Assembly: GCF_000735695.2 (NCBI RefSeq)
Contig: NZ_JASZ02000017.1
Coordinates: forward strand, 1 to 64,000
From: Kaistella haifensis DSM 19056
Lineage (GTDB): Bacteria; Bacteroidota; Bacteroidia; Flavobacteriales; Weeksellaceae
Length of the DNA stretch: 64,000 nt
Direction: 5' to 3'
This document shows positions 25,011-33,033 of this stretch, piece by piece. A program made the position numbers and the translations under genes. The notes below the pieces were generated by a model. It saw only the letters and a program-made list of their open reading frames with translations. It searched no databases and had not been told where the DNA came from. How positions within the stretch are numbered: the stretch's first letter is position 1; each line of letters opens with the position of its first letter.

Positions 25011-26297
25011 ATGTCAACTTATGTAGTGGTTGGTCTTCAGTACGGAGATGAAGGCAAAGGGAAAATCACAGATGTTTTATCGGCCAAATCGGACTATGTG
25101 GTACGCTTTCAAGGCGGCGACAATGCTGGACACACCGTGTATGTTGGTGATGAGAAATTTGTTTTGCATTTGCTTCCATCTGGTGTTTTGCAATGCAAAG
25201 GAAAATGTATTATTGCAAACGGAGTAGTGGTGAATCCAAAAGCTTTCTTGAAAGAAATCGGGCAAATTGAAGAAAAAGGCATGAAAACAGATCATGTTTT
25301 TATCAGCCGAAGAGCTCATGTGATTATGCCTTATCATATTCTTCTCGATACCTATCGGGAAGAAGAAGCGGGCGGAACTCATATTGGAACTACAAAAAAA
25401 GGAATCGGACCTTGCTACGAAGACAAAATTGCCAGAGTCGGAATCCGCATGGTGGATCTTTTGAATCCTGAGGTTTTAGCTGAAAAAATTAAGAAAAATC
25501 TTAAAATAAAAAATTCACTTTTTGAAAAATATTTTGATAAACCAACTTTGGAATTTGATGACATTTACAATGAATTCCTTGAATTAGGTCAAAAATTAAA
25601 AGACAGAATCGTCGATACAGAGGTGGAGCTAAACCAAGCCATTCACGACGGAAAAAATATCCTTTTCGAAGGTGCGCAAGCTGCGATGTTGGATATCGAT
25701 TTCGGAACTTATCCTTATGTAACTTCGTCTTCGCCTACTACCGGAGGAGTTTGTTCTGGAGCGGGAGTACCGCCAACAAGTCTTCAAAACCTTATCGGTG
25801 TGGCAAAAGCATACACAACAAGAGTCGGCGAAGGACCTTTCCCAACAGAACTTGATAATGAATTGGGCGAAAAAATAAGACAAACGGGATTCGAATTTGG
25901 TGCGACAACCGGAAGACCAAGAAGGACCGGATGGCTCGATTTGGTTTCGCTGAAGCATGCTACGATGATCAATGGAATTAATAATCTTGTGATCACCAAA
26001 CTCGACGTGCTTTCCGGAATTCCTACTTTGAAAATCGCAACACAATATAAAACCGAAGATGGGAAAATCATCGATTATTTCACTTCATCAACCACTAAAC
26101 TTTATAACTACGAACCAATTTATGAAGAGCTAGAAGGTTGGACAGAAGATATTACCAAAGTAAGAAGTTACGATGAATTGCCTGCAAATGCAAAAAAATA
26201 CATCGAGTTTATCGAAAATTATTTAGGAATTAATGTGTATTTGGTTTCCGTAGGCCCGGAAAGAAGCCAAAATATCATTCGAAAAGAATTGTTCTAA
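25011..26297 (+). CDS. purA: Adenylosuccinate synthetase
   Basis: Catalyses GTP-dependent formation of adenylosuccinate from IMP and aspartate, the first committed step to AMP. The 428-residue protein has the N-terminal GDEGKGKITDVL loop, GGDNAGHTVYVG, HIGTTKKGIGPCYEDK and TTGRPRRTGWLDLV. The ATG at 25011 (MSTYVVVGLQYG) is chosen because a longer frame would start within the -7 box. A terminator follows. Confidence 0.97.
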   Translation: MSTYVVVGLQYGDEGKGKITDVLSAKSDYVVRFQGGDNAGHTVYVGDEKFVLHLLPSGVLQCKGKCIIANGVVVNPKAFLKEIGQIEEKGMKTDHVFISRRAHVIMPYHILLDTYREEEAGGTHIGTTKKGIGPCYEDKIARVGIRMVDLLNPEVLAEKIKKNLKIKNSLFEKYFDKPTLEFDDIYNEFLELGQKLKDRIVDTEVELNQAIHDGKNILFEGAQAAMLDIDFGTYPYVTSSSPTTGGVCSGAGVPPTSLQNLIGVAKAYTTRVGEGPFPTELDNELGEKIRQTGFEFGATTGRPRRTGWLDLVSLKHATMINGINNLVITKLDVLSGIPTLKIATQYKTEDGKIIDYFTSSTTKLYNYEPIYEELEGWTEDITKVRSYDELPANAKKYIEFIENYLGINVYLVSVGPERSQNIIRKELF

Positions 26298-26317
26298 AGT
26301 TCTTTAAACAATTATAC

Positions 26318-26352
26318 AAAAGTTGTCGGTAATTTCCGGCAGCTTTTTTTTT
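26318..26352 (+). terminator. Terminator after purA
   Basis: AAAGTTGTCGG can pair with CCGGCAGCTTT (with G-T pairs) across a short loop, followed by a T tract. The A/T-rich stretch from here to 26509 shows no other feature. Confidence 0.75.
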
Positions 26353-26509
26353 GTGTATTTCAGGTTTAAATTTTCATATTACTATGATTTAAATAATATT
26401 CATTGAGATTAATTAAACAATTGGTGTATTATTTGATATGTTTTTATTGATTATAAGTTATTGGTGTTGAACTTATAAATTGATGTTTAATTTTAAAACT
26501 TTTTAGGTG

Positions 26510-27322
26510 ATGAAAAATCTATTCAAATCTGAACAGGATAATCGTTTCAATGAAATATTATTCGAAAACCGCAACAAAAATTATGGTGCGTATGTATTGA
26601 GAAATCAAGAAGGTGAGATTTTACAAAAATCTTTGCTAATCGGTGTTGCATTGTTTGCCGCGATGGCTTTAACGCCTTTGTTGATTAATTCATTTTCAAC
26701 AAAAACAGTGGTTACAGCTCCGACTCCATCTGGACATATTTTAAAACCTGTTGATCAAGCTCCGGAAAAGAAACCGGAAATCGTAAAACCAATCGTTCCG
26801 CCAAAAGTGAACACCTATGATTCCCGCGTAGCAACTCCTACCAGAAATGCGATTGAGCCAAAACCTGTGACCAAACAAGATATTGCAGATGCGGTTCCGG
26901 GAGTTACTACAAGTTTGGATAATCCGCCGGTTTCTGTAGTTAGTCCGCCGCAAATTGAAATTCCGGTGGTGAAAACTCCAGCGGTTGTTTCGCCGAAAAT
27001 AGTAGACAATAATCCGGTGACAACGGTTGATGTAGAAGCAAAATTTAACGGAGGAATTGATGCTTTCAGAAACAAAGTCGTTGGGAATTTCGATACCGGG
27101 AATTTTGAAGGAAGCGGAGATTTGATGAAAACTGTTGTTACTTTCATCGTTGAAAAAGACGGAACAATTTCAAACATAAAAGCTAATGGTGATAATTCTC
27201 AATTCAATAAAGAAGCGGAACAAACCATTCGAAGCATCAAAGGAAAATGGACCCCTGCAAAATTGAATGGCGAAAATGTAAGAAGCTATTTCAAATTTCC
27301 AATTTCAATGCAATTTGAATAA
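26510..27322 (+). CDS. TonB-family energy-transducer-like protein
   Basis: A 270-residue protein: a cytoplasmic N-terminus (MKNLFKSEQDNRFNEILF), one membrane helix at about 46-65, a long Pro/Val/Lys-rich periplasmic stretch (about 70-170), and a C-terminal TonB-like domain (TFIVEKDGTISNIKA, WTPAKLNGENVRSYFKFP). TonB proteins pass proton-motive energy to outer-membrane transporters. No exbB/exbD is adjacent, so its partner set lies elsewhere. A GTG directly precedes the ATG; the ATG is used. Confidence 0.85.
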   Translation: MKNLFKSEQDNRFNEILFENRNKNYGAYVLRNQEGEILQKSLLIGVALFAAMALTPLLINSFSTKTVVTAPTPSGHILKPVDQAPEKKPEIVKPIVPPKVNTYDSRVATPTRNAIEPKPVTKQDIADAVPGVTTSLDNPPVSVVSPPQIEIPVVKTPAVVSPKIVDNNPVTTVDVEAKFNGGIDAFRNKVVGNFDTGNFEGSGDLMKTVVTFIVEKDGTISNIKANGDNSQFNKEAEQTIRSIKGKWTPAKLNGENVRSYFKFPISMQFE

Positions 27323-27351
27323 AATATTCAACAAATAAATATCCAAACCAC

Positions 27352-27389
27352 TTATCCACAAAAACTATGCTTTTGTGGATAATTTTTTT
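27352..27389. promoter_or_regulatory. Hairpin of two inverted perfect DnaA boxes upstream of parA
   Basis: TTATCCACA at 27352-27360 and TGTGGATAA at 27374-27382 are both exact DnaA-box consensus sequences in inverted orientation. They form a perfect 12-bp stem with a 7-base loop and are followed by seven T. The site can therefore be an intrinsic terminator for the TonB-like gene, a DnaA-binding site, or both. An A/T-rich stretch follows up to parA. Confidence 0.65.
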
Positions 27390-27466
27390 CGTGCATAAAC
27401 GGCTAATTAACAATATTTTAACTTAAACAGAGTTATTAACAATCATCTAAAAATCAGAAAAAAGTG

Positions 27467-27474
27467 TATTTTTG
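27467..27474 (+). promoter_or_regulatory. -7 box of parAB promoter
   Basis: TATTTTTG, matching TAnnTTTG, 18 bases before the parA ATG and about 85 bases after the DnaA-box hairpin. Confidence 0.55.
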
Positions 27475-27492
27475 AAGATTAAAATTTAAATA

Positions 27493-28266
27493 ATGGCTAA
27501 AGTTATAGGTGTTGCAAATCAGAAAGGTGGAGTAGGAAAAACTACTACCGCCGTTAATCTAGCAGCTGCATTGGGTGTTTTAGAAAAGAAAATCTTATTG
27601 ATTGATGCTGATCCACAAGCAAATGCAACCTCAGGCTTAGGAATTGATGAGGCGAACTTTTCGACATACAACCTCTTGGAACACAGCGCGGATGCCGAAA
27701 AATGTATCCAAAAAACAGCTTCGCCCAATTTAGATATCATCCCTTCTCATATTGATTTGGTAGCTGCTGAAATAGAACTGGTAGATCGCGAAAAACGCGA
27801 ATATATGCTGAAAGAAGCGCTAAAATCCATCAGAGATGATTACGACTATATCATCATCGATTGTGCACCGAGTTTGGGGCTGATTACCATTAATGCCTTA
27901 ACTGCAGCAGATTCGGTGATTATCCCGATCCAGTGCGAGTATTTCGCTTTGGAAGGTTTGGGAAAACTTCTCAACACCATCAAAAACGTACAGAAAATTC
28001 ACAATAAAGAACTCGATATTGAAGGATTGCTTTTAACGATGTACGATTCCAGATTAAGACTTTCCAATCAAGTAGTGGAAGAGGTTAATTCACATTTTCC
28101 GGAAATGGTTTTCGAAACCATTATCAGCAGAAACGTGCGTTTGAGTGAAGCGCCAAGTTTTGGTGAAAGTATTTTGAATTACGATGCAGAAAGCAAAGGA
28201 GCGATTCAGTACCTTCAATTGGCCGAAGAAGTACTTTTGAAAAACGATAGTTTAGTAAAGAACTAA
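27493..28266 (+). CDS. parA: Chromosome-partitioning ATPase ParA (Soj)
   Basis: Walker-type ATPase of 257 residues that moves origin regions with ParB. The deviant Walker A motif is NQKGGVGKTTTAVNLAAALG; IDADPQANATSGLG and YIIIDCAPSLGL follow, with a C-terminal ISRNVRLSEAPSFGE block typical of chromosomal Soj proteins. It precedes parB by 39 bases in the conserved parAB order. Chromosomal parAB often lie near the replication origin. Confidence 0.95.
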   Translation: MAKVIGVANQKGGVGKTTTAVNLAAALGVLEKKILLIDADPQANATSGLGIDEANFSTYNLLEHSADAEKCIQKTASPNLDIIPSHIDLVAAEIELVDREKREYMLKEALKSIRDDYDYIIIDCAPSLGLITINALTAADSVIIPIQCEYFALEGLGKLLNTIKNVQKIHNKELDIEGLLLTMYDSRLRLSNQVVEEVNSHFPEMVFETIISRNVRLSEAPSFGESILNYDAESKGAIQYLQLAEEVLLKNDSLVKN

Positions 28267-28305
28267 GCCGATTTTAAGTTAAACATCAATCATCATTTAT
28301 ACCGA

Positions 28306-29196
28306 ATGAAAGACAAGAAAAGAGCAATGGGACGTGGTTTGGGAGCTATTTTAAGTGCCGAATCCAAAGCTACCGTAAACTCCGCAACCGACGAAGGTGC
28401 AGATAAATTTGTAGGAAATATCGTAGAAGTTTCGCTGGAGGATATTTATGCCAATGCTACACAGCCACGGACTTATTTTGATGAAAAAGCCCTGAACGAT
28501 CTCGCGCAGTCGATTAAAAATTTAGGAGTAATTCAGCCGATTACGCTTCGAAAAGATGGCGATAAATTTGAAATTATTTCCGGTGAACGACGTTTTCGTG
28601 CAAGTAAAATCGCAGGTTTAGATACTATTCCAGCTTATATTCGATTGGTTAATGATCAGGAGTTGCTCGAAATGGCTTTGGTAGAAAATATTCAGCGTGA
28701 AGATCTGGATGCCATTGAGATCGCCCTTACTTATCAGCGTTTACTGGAAGAAATCGGGATGACGCAGGAAAATCTGAGCCAACGAGTAGGAAAGGAAAGA
28801 AGTACCATTACCAACTCGATTCGTTTGTTGAGATTGGATCCGGATGTTCAGAATTCCATTCGAAGTGGGGAAATTTCTGCAGGTCATGGTAGAGCGATTA
28901 TCAGTTTGGATGATCCACAGAAACAGCAGGAACTTTTCAATAGAATCATTAAAAATAATTTAAGTGTAAGACAAGCTGAGCAGGAATCTAATTTGTTGAA
29001 AAATCCTGTTACCGCGGAGAAAAAACCAAAAGCTCCTGTTCCGAATCAGTTTAAGAAAGCGGAGAAAAATCTAGCCGATATCTTAGATGTAAAAGTTGAA
29101 ATAAAAACTTCCGCCAACGGAAAAAAAGGAAAAATTGTTCTCGATTTCAAAAACGAAGAAGAGCTCCAAAGTATCCTTTCACACTTTAATAAATGA
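28306..29196 (+). CDS. parB: Chromosome-partitioning protein ParB (Spo0J)
   Basis: CTP-dependent DNA-binding clamp of 296 residues. The N-terminus has MGRGLGAIL; the nuclease-like/CTPase part shows QPRTYFDEKALNDLAQSI and the conserved SGERRFRASKIAGL; the helix-turn-helix follows with GKERSTITNSIRLLRL and GHGRAIISL. The C-terminus gives the dimer domain. The ATGA overlap with the next gene points to translational coupling. No classical parS sequence was noticed nearby, but I could not scan systematically. Confidence 0.95.
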   Translation: MKDKKRAMGRGLGAILSAESKATVNSATDEGADKFVGNIVEVSLEDIYANATQPRTYFDEKALNDLAQSIKNLGVIQPITLRKDGDKFEIISGERRFRASKIAGLDTIPAYIRLVNDQELLEMALVENIQREDLDAIEIALTYQRLLEEIGMTQENLSQRVGKERSTITNSIRLLRLDPDVQNSIRSGEISAGHGRAIISLDDPQKQQELFNRIIKNNLSVRQAEQESNLLKNPVTAEKKPKAPVPNQFKKAEKNLADILDVKVEIKTSANGKKGKIVLDFKNEEELQSILSHFNK

Positions 29197-29822
29197 AAAA
29201 AATTACCCTAATTTTCATGCTGTTGTTTTCGATGAAAGTTTTCGCACAGGTCAGTCCGAAAGATACGATTCGTGTTGAAAATTATCCTACAGATTCCGTT
29301 TCCACCAAAACTTCCGAATCAGATGTTCATGTGCTCACCGATATTCAGGAAGCCAATGCAGCGCCCAAAATTGTGAAGTACAATCCCACAAAAGCTGGTC
29401 TTTACTCCGCAGTTTTGCCTGGTTTAGGACAATATTACAACAAAAAATACTGGAAAATCCCAATCGTTTGGGGCGGAATTGGAACCGGCGTCGGAATTGT
29501 TCTTTGGAACCAAAAACAATATACCAGATATCGCGATGCGTTTATCGCTCAGCTAAACGGACAAACTCATGAATTTTCGGATATTCCGGGAATTACGGCG
29601 GATGCTTTGGGAAGAGTTCAGGATCGTGCAAAGCGACAACGGGATTATGCAATCGCGGTGACCGGCTTGGTGTATGTTCTGAATATTGTCGATGCAGTAG
29701 TTGATGCGCATTTGTATGAAGGCCGAAAAGATCCGGATTTGGCTTTGAAACCCACAGTAATTTATGATGAATTTGGTCAGCAAAATTCTAAAGCGGGATT
29801 AAGTTTAAGTTATAATTTTTAA
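29193..29822 (+). CDS. DUF5683 membrane protein
   Basis: An exported or membrane protein of 209 residues with a signal peptide ending near KVFAQ. The DUF5683 core reads PTKAGLYSAVLPGLGQYYNK and KYWKIPIVWGGIGTG, with two hydrophobic segments. Function unknown. It overlaps parB by four bases and precedes dapB by 31, an arrangement that recurs in flavobacteria. Confidence 0.85.
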   Translation: MKKITLIFMLLFSMKVFAQVSPKDTIRVENYPTDSVSTKTSESDVHVLTDIQEANAAPKIVKYNPTKAGLYSAVLPGLGQYYNKKYWKIPIVWGGIGTGVGIVLWNQKQYTRYRDAFIAQLNGQTHEFSDIPGITADALGRVQDRAKRQRDYAIAVTGLVYVLNIVDAVVDAHLYEGRKDPDLALKPTVIYDEFGQQNSKAGLSLSYNF

Positions 29823-29853
29823 ATAAAAGAAGCGCTTTGACGCAAAATATATT

Positions 29854-30555
29854 ATGAAAATAGCGATTGTTGGATACGGAAAAATGGGCAAAATCATTGC
29901 CGATATTGCCGAAAAAAGAGGTCATGAAATCGTGGCAAGATTAACCGAAACTCCTACAAAGGAAAATCTGAATAATCCGGATGTTGCGATAGAATTTACC
30001 AATCCTGAAGTGGCTTTCAATAATATTAAAAGTTGCCTCGAAAACAAAGTCCCTGTGATTTGCGGAACTACCGGTTGGCTCGATCAGAAACCTGAAATCG
30101 AGAAAGTTGCTTCCGAAAATAATACTGCTTTCTTATATGGTTCCAATTTCAGTTTGGGCGTGAACTTGTTTTTTGCTTTAAATGAAAAGCTTTCAGATTT
30201 AATGAAAAACTTCAAGGAATACCATGTTCAGCTGGAAGAAATTCATCACACTCATAAAAAAGATGCACCAAGTGGAACTGCAATTTCTTTGGCAGAAGGA
30301 ATCATTAAAAATGATCAAAGATTTAATGCATGGAAACTCGATGAAACCAAAGAAAACCAACTGGGAATTGTTGCGATACGAGAAGATGAGGTTCCGGGAA
30401 CTCACAGTGTTTTCTATAGAAGCGAAGTAGACGAAATTGAAATTAAACATACCGCTTTCAGCCGAGACGGATTTGCATTGGGAGCCGTAATTGCCGCGGA
30501 ATGGATTCAAGGAAAAACCGGAAACTTCTCTATGAAAGATGTTTTGGGATTGTAA
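29854..30555 (+). CDS. dapB: 4-hydroxy-tetrahydrodipicolinate reductase
   Basis: NAD(P)H-dependent reductase in the diaminopimelate/lysine pathway, which supplies peptidoglycan precursors. The 233-residue protein is the shorter Bacteroidota form. It shows the Rossmann start VGYGKMGKII, the CGTTGW block and the substrate-binding EIHHTHKKDAPSGTAI with the catalytic His-His and Lys. It lies between DUF5683 and lepB. Confidence 0.95.
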   Translation: MKIAIVGYGKMGKIIADIAEKRGHEIVARLTETPTKENLNNPDVAIEFTNPEVAFNNIKSCLENKVPVICGTTGWLDQKPEIEKVASENNTAFLYGSNFSLGVNLFFALNEKLSDLMKNFKEYHVQLEEIHHTHKKDAPSGTAISLAEGIIKNDQRFNAWKLDETKENQLGIVAIREDEVPGTHSVFYRSEVDEIEIKHTAFSRDGFALGAVIAAEWIQGKTGNFSMKDVLGL

Positions 30556-30627
30556 CAAATTCTGCTATTAATAAACTAATGAAAAACTGCTCTAGAAAAC
30601 AATCCTAAAGCAAAAAGCAAAAAAATT

Positions 30628-32280
30628 ATGAATTATTTTCTTACTTATACTGTCTATGTTCTCATTCTTTCCGTATTGATGGGGATTTCTACATGGAAGC
30701 TTTTCAAAAAAATGGGCTACAATCCGCTTTTGGCTTTTGTCCCTTTTTATAATTATTTTATCATTCAGAAAGAAACCAAGCACCCTAAATGGTGGGTTGC
30801 GATGGCCTATCTTCCAATTGTAGGACCGATTATGATGACGGTTTTTCATTTATTTTTAATGAAACATTTCGGGAAAAGTTCTTTCACCCAGAAATTGCTT
30901 ACTGTAGTTCTTCCTTTTATTTATATGGCTTTTGTGAATTATTCTAAAGATGCAGAAGTTGAAGCAAAGGACGAACTTTATTTAACCGAAGAAGAAAAAA
31001 ATGAGAAAAAGAAAGAATCTTTCGTGGGTTCTGTTACTTTCGCCGTGGTTTTCGCAACCATTGTTCATGTTTTTATTACGCAACCTTTTGGAATTCCTAC
31101 GGGATCTATGGAAAGAACATTGCTTGTCGGAGATTTCTTGTTTGTTAATAAATGGAGTTACGGTTACCGAATGCCGATGCGTCCATTAGCAATTCCGTTT
31201 TTGCAGGGAACTATCATGGATACTGGTGAAAAAGGAAACCCGAAAGACGATCCGAAATCCTATGTTGACGCAGTAAAATTACCTTATTCCAGAATTTTCC
31301 AGTTCAGCAAACCTGAAAAAAACGATATCGTAGTATTCAATTATCCTCGAGATTCTGTTCATACAGCGATTGATAGAAAAGATCCCTATGTAAAACGTTG
31401 CGTTGCTGTTGCGGGAGATGTTATCGAAATGAAAGCGGGAAGACTTTTCGTGAACGGAAAACCCGAAACAATTTTAGGCGACCAACAAATACAGCATAAA
31501 TTCATCGCGACTACAGGAAGCCAACTCGATATTCCTGCATTATACAGGCAATATGGTTTTCTTCCAGTGCAGGAAATTCAAACCGAAACCGGCTACCTTT
31601 ATGATTTTCAGGGATTAACGGATCAAACCGCCAAAGAAATTAAGCAGCTGCCACAAATTATCGAATTGAAAGAACATATTTGGCCAAAAGATTCCGCAGC
31701 GGTTTCCTATAAAGTGAATGCTGCAAGAGATGCTTATACCAAGAACATCGATACTGCACAATCAATTTTCCCAATCAACAAAAAATGGAACCAGGATTGG
31801 TATGGCCCTTTGAAAATTCCTAAAAAAGGCGATGTCGTAACTTTAAATCAAGAAACTTTACCGGAATATCAGTGGATAATCTCCGAATATGAGCATAACA
31901 AACTCGAAAATAAAAACGGAAAAATCTTTGTGAACGGTAAAGAAACATCGCAATACACGATTCAGCAAGATTATTATATGATGATTGGTGACAACCGCGA
32001 TGCGTCCTTGGATGCGCGATTTTTCGGTTTCGTTCCCGAAGAAAATATTGTCGGAAGCCCGATGTTTACGTGGATGAGTGTGGAAGGATTGTTTGCAGAT
32101 AAAAGTTCATCCTATCAACCAGAAGGTAAAAAAATCCGCTGGGACAGAATGTTCAAAGCGACCAACACCGGTGAAGCCAACAAAACTTCCTATTGGTGGG
32201 TTGCCGTGATTATTCTTGCGCTGTTTTTCGGTTGGGATTATTTCGCAAAACTCTTCAAGAAAAAAGAAAAGGTGGATTAA
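30628..32280 (+). CDS. lepB: Signal peptidase I (long Bacteroidota form)
   Basis: Inner-membrane protease that removes signal peptides from exported proteins. At 550 residues it is much longer than the E. coli type. An N-terminal module with about three membrane helices (1-100) precedes the catalytic part: the serine lies in PTGSMERTLLVGD near residue 155 and the lysine in YVKRCVAVAGDVIE. A large insert follows, then the closing YYMMIGDNRDASLDARFFG box near 450, and a C-terminal membrane anchor (VAVIILALFFGWDYF). The ATG at 30628 was taken. Confidence 0.93.
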   Translation: MNYFLTYTVYVLILSVLMGISTWKLFKKMGYNPLLAFVPFYNYFIIQKETKHPKWWVAMAYLPIVGPIMMTVFHLFLMKHFGKSSFTQKLLTVVLPFIYMAFVNYSKDAEVEAKDELYLTEEEKNEKKKESFVGSVTFAVVFATIVHVFITQPFGIPTGSMERTLLVGDFLFVNKWSYGYRMPMRPLAIPFLQGTIMDTGEKGNPKDDPKSYVDAVKLPYSRIFQFSKPEKNDIVVFNYPRDSVHTAIDRKDPYVKRCVAVAGDVIEMKAGRLFVNGKPETILGDQQIQHKFIATTGSQLDIPALYRQYGFLPVQEIQTETGYLYDFQGLTDQTAKEIKQLPQIIELKEHIWPKDSAAVSYKVNAARDAYTKNIDTAQSIFPINKKWNQDWYGPLKIPKKGDVVTLNQETLPEYQWIISEYEHNKLENKNGKIFVNGKETSQYTIQQDYYMMIGDNRDASLDARFFGFVPEENIVGSPMFTWMSVEGLFADKSSSYQPEGKKIRWDRMFKATNTGEANKTSYWWVAVIILALFFGWDYFAKLFKKKEKVD

Positions 32281-32295
32281 TTTTCCTCTTTTTTT

Positions 32296-32378
32296 GGGAG
32301 CTGATTCCCGCTTTCCGCTGTATCTTTTTCTTTTTTCTAAGAAAAAAAGAAAAAGGATGCCGCTGCAATCGGGGCTAT
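32296..32378. repeat. Palindromic intergenic repeat, probably dispersed
   Basis: Non-coding segment after lepB. It starts GGGAGCTGATTCCCGCTT and ends near CAATCGGGGCTAT; the middle folds as CTTTTTCTTTTTT against AAAAAAGAAAAAG. The overall plan resembles the repeat at 19624. The pattern matches what I recall as a common repeat in Chryseobacterium-like genomes; this is recollection, not a search. Confidence 0.55.
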
Positions 32379-32412
32379 TGGTTTTGTTAACCTATTTTAT
32401 GTACGATCCAGA

Positions 32413-33024
32413 ATGAAAGTTTTATTGCCCTTATTTTACTTACCTCCCATTTCTTGGTTTTCTGTCTTTTTGCTGCACGACGCCGAAGTTACGCTCGAGC
32501 AATTCGAAAATTTTCCGAAACAAACCTACCGAAACAGAACCGTAATTTACGGGGCAAACGGAAAATTGGCTTTGATTATTCCGGTTTTGCATAACGGAAA
32601 AATAACAATCAATGAAATCGAAGTTTCGCAAAGGGAAAATTGGCAAAAACTCCACTGGAAATCAATTAAGAACGCTTACCAAAGTTCACCTTATTTTGAG
32701 TTTTATGAAGATCAATTAGCGCAGATTTTCACTTTCGAAACGCAATCTTTATTTCAATTTAATTTGAATGCGCTTCAAATTATCCAAAAAATTCTTAAAA
32801 CAGAAAAGGCATATTCTTTGAATGAAGAGTTCACGAAAACTCCGGCTGATGTGGATTTTAGAAATAAGTTTTCTGCCAAAAAAGAATCGGAATTTGAAAT
32901 GGAAGAATATTATCAAACCTTTTCCGACAAGCTTGGCTTCGAAAAAGATATCTCCATTTTGGATTTGATCTGTAACAAAGGACCGGAAAGTTTGACCTAT
33001 TTAAGAAATGTTCAGTCAAAATAA
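32413..33024 (+). CDS. WbqC family protein
   Basis: A 203-residue protein of the WbqC family (PF08889). The N-terminal LLPLFYLPPISWFSVF and the central YRNRTVIYGANGKLALIIPV are typical of the Bacteroidota branch, and NWQKLHWKSIKNAYQSSPYF carries conserved His, Lys and Tyr. Members are associated with lipopolysaccharide or sugar-modification loci, but no reaction has been assigned by sequence. It lies behind lepB and is followed after nine bases by the subtilase gene. Confidence 0.85.
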   Translation: MKVLLPLFYLPPISWFSVFLLHDAEVTLEQFENFPKQTYRNRTVIYGANGKLALIIPVLHNGKITINEIEVSQRENWQKLHWKSIKNAYQSSPYFEFYEDQLAQIFTFETQSLFQFNLNALQIIQKILKTEKAYSLNEEFTKTPADVDFRNKFSAKKESEFEMEEYYQTFSDKLGFEKDISILDLICNKGPESLTYLRNVQSK

Positions 33025-33033
33025 TATTTAATT

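Noticed and set aside
27493-29196. parAB as plasmid-borne partition genes
   Set aside because: The proteins are of the chromosomal Soj/Spo0J type and are followed by dapB and lepB; no replication initiator gene is present.
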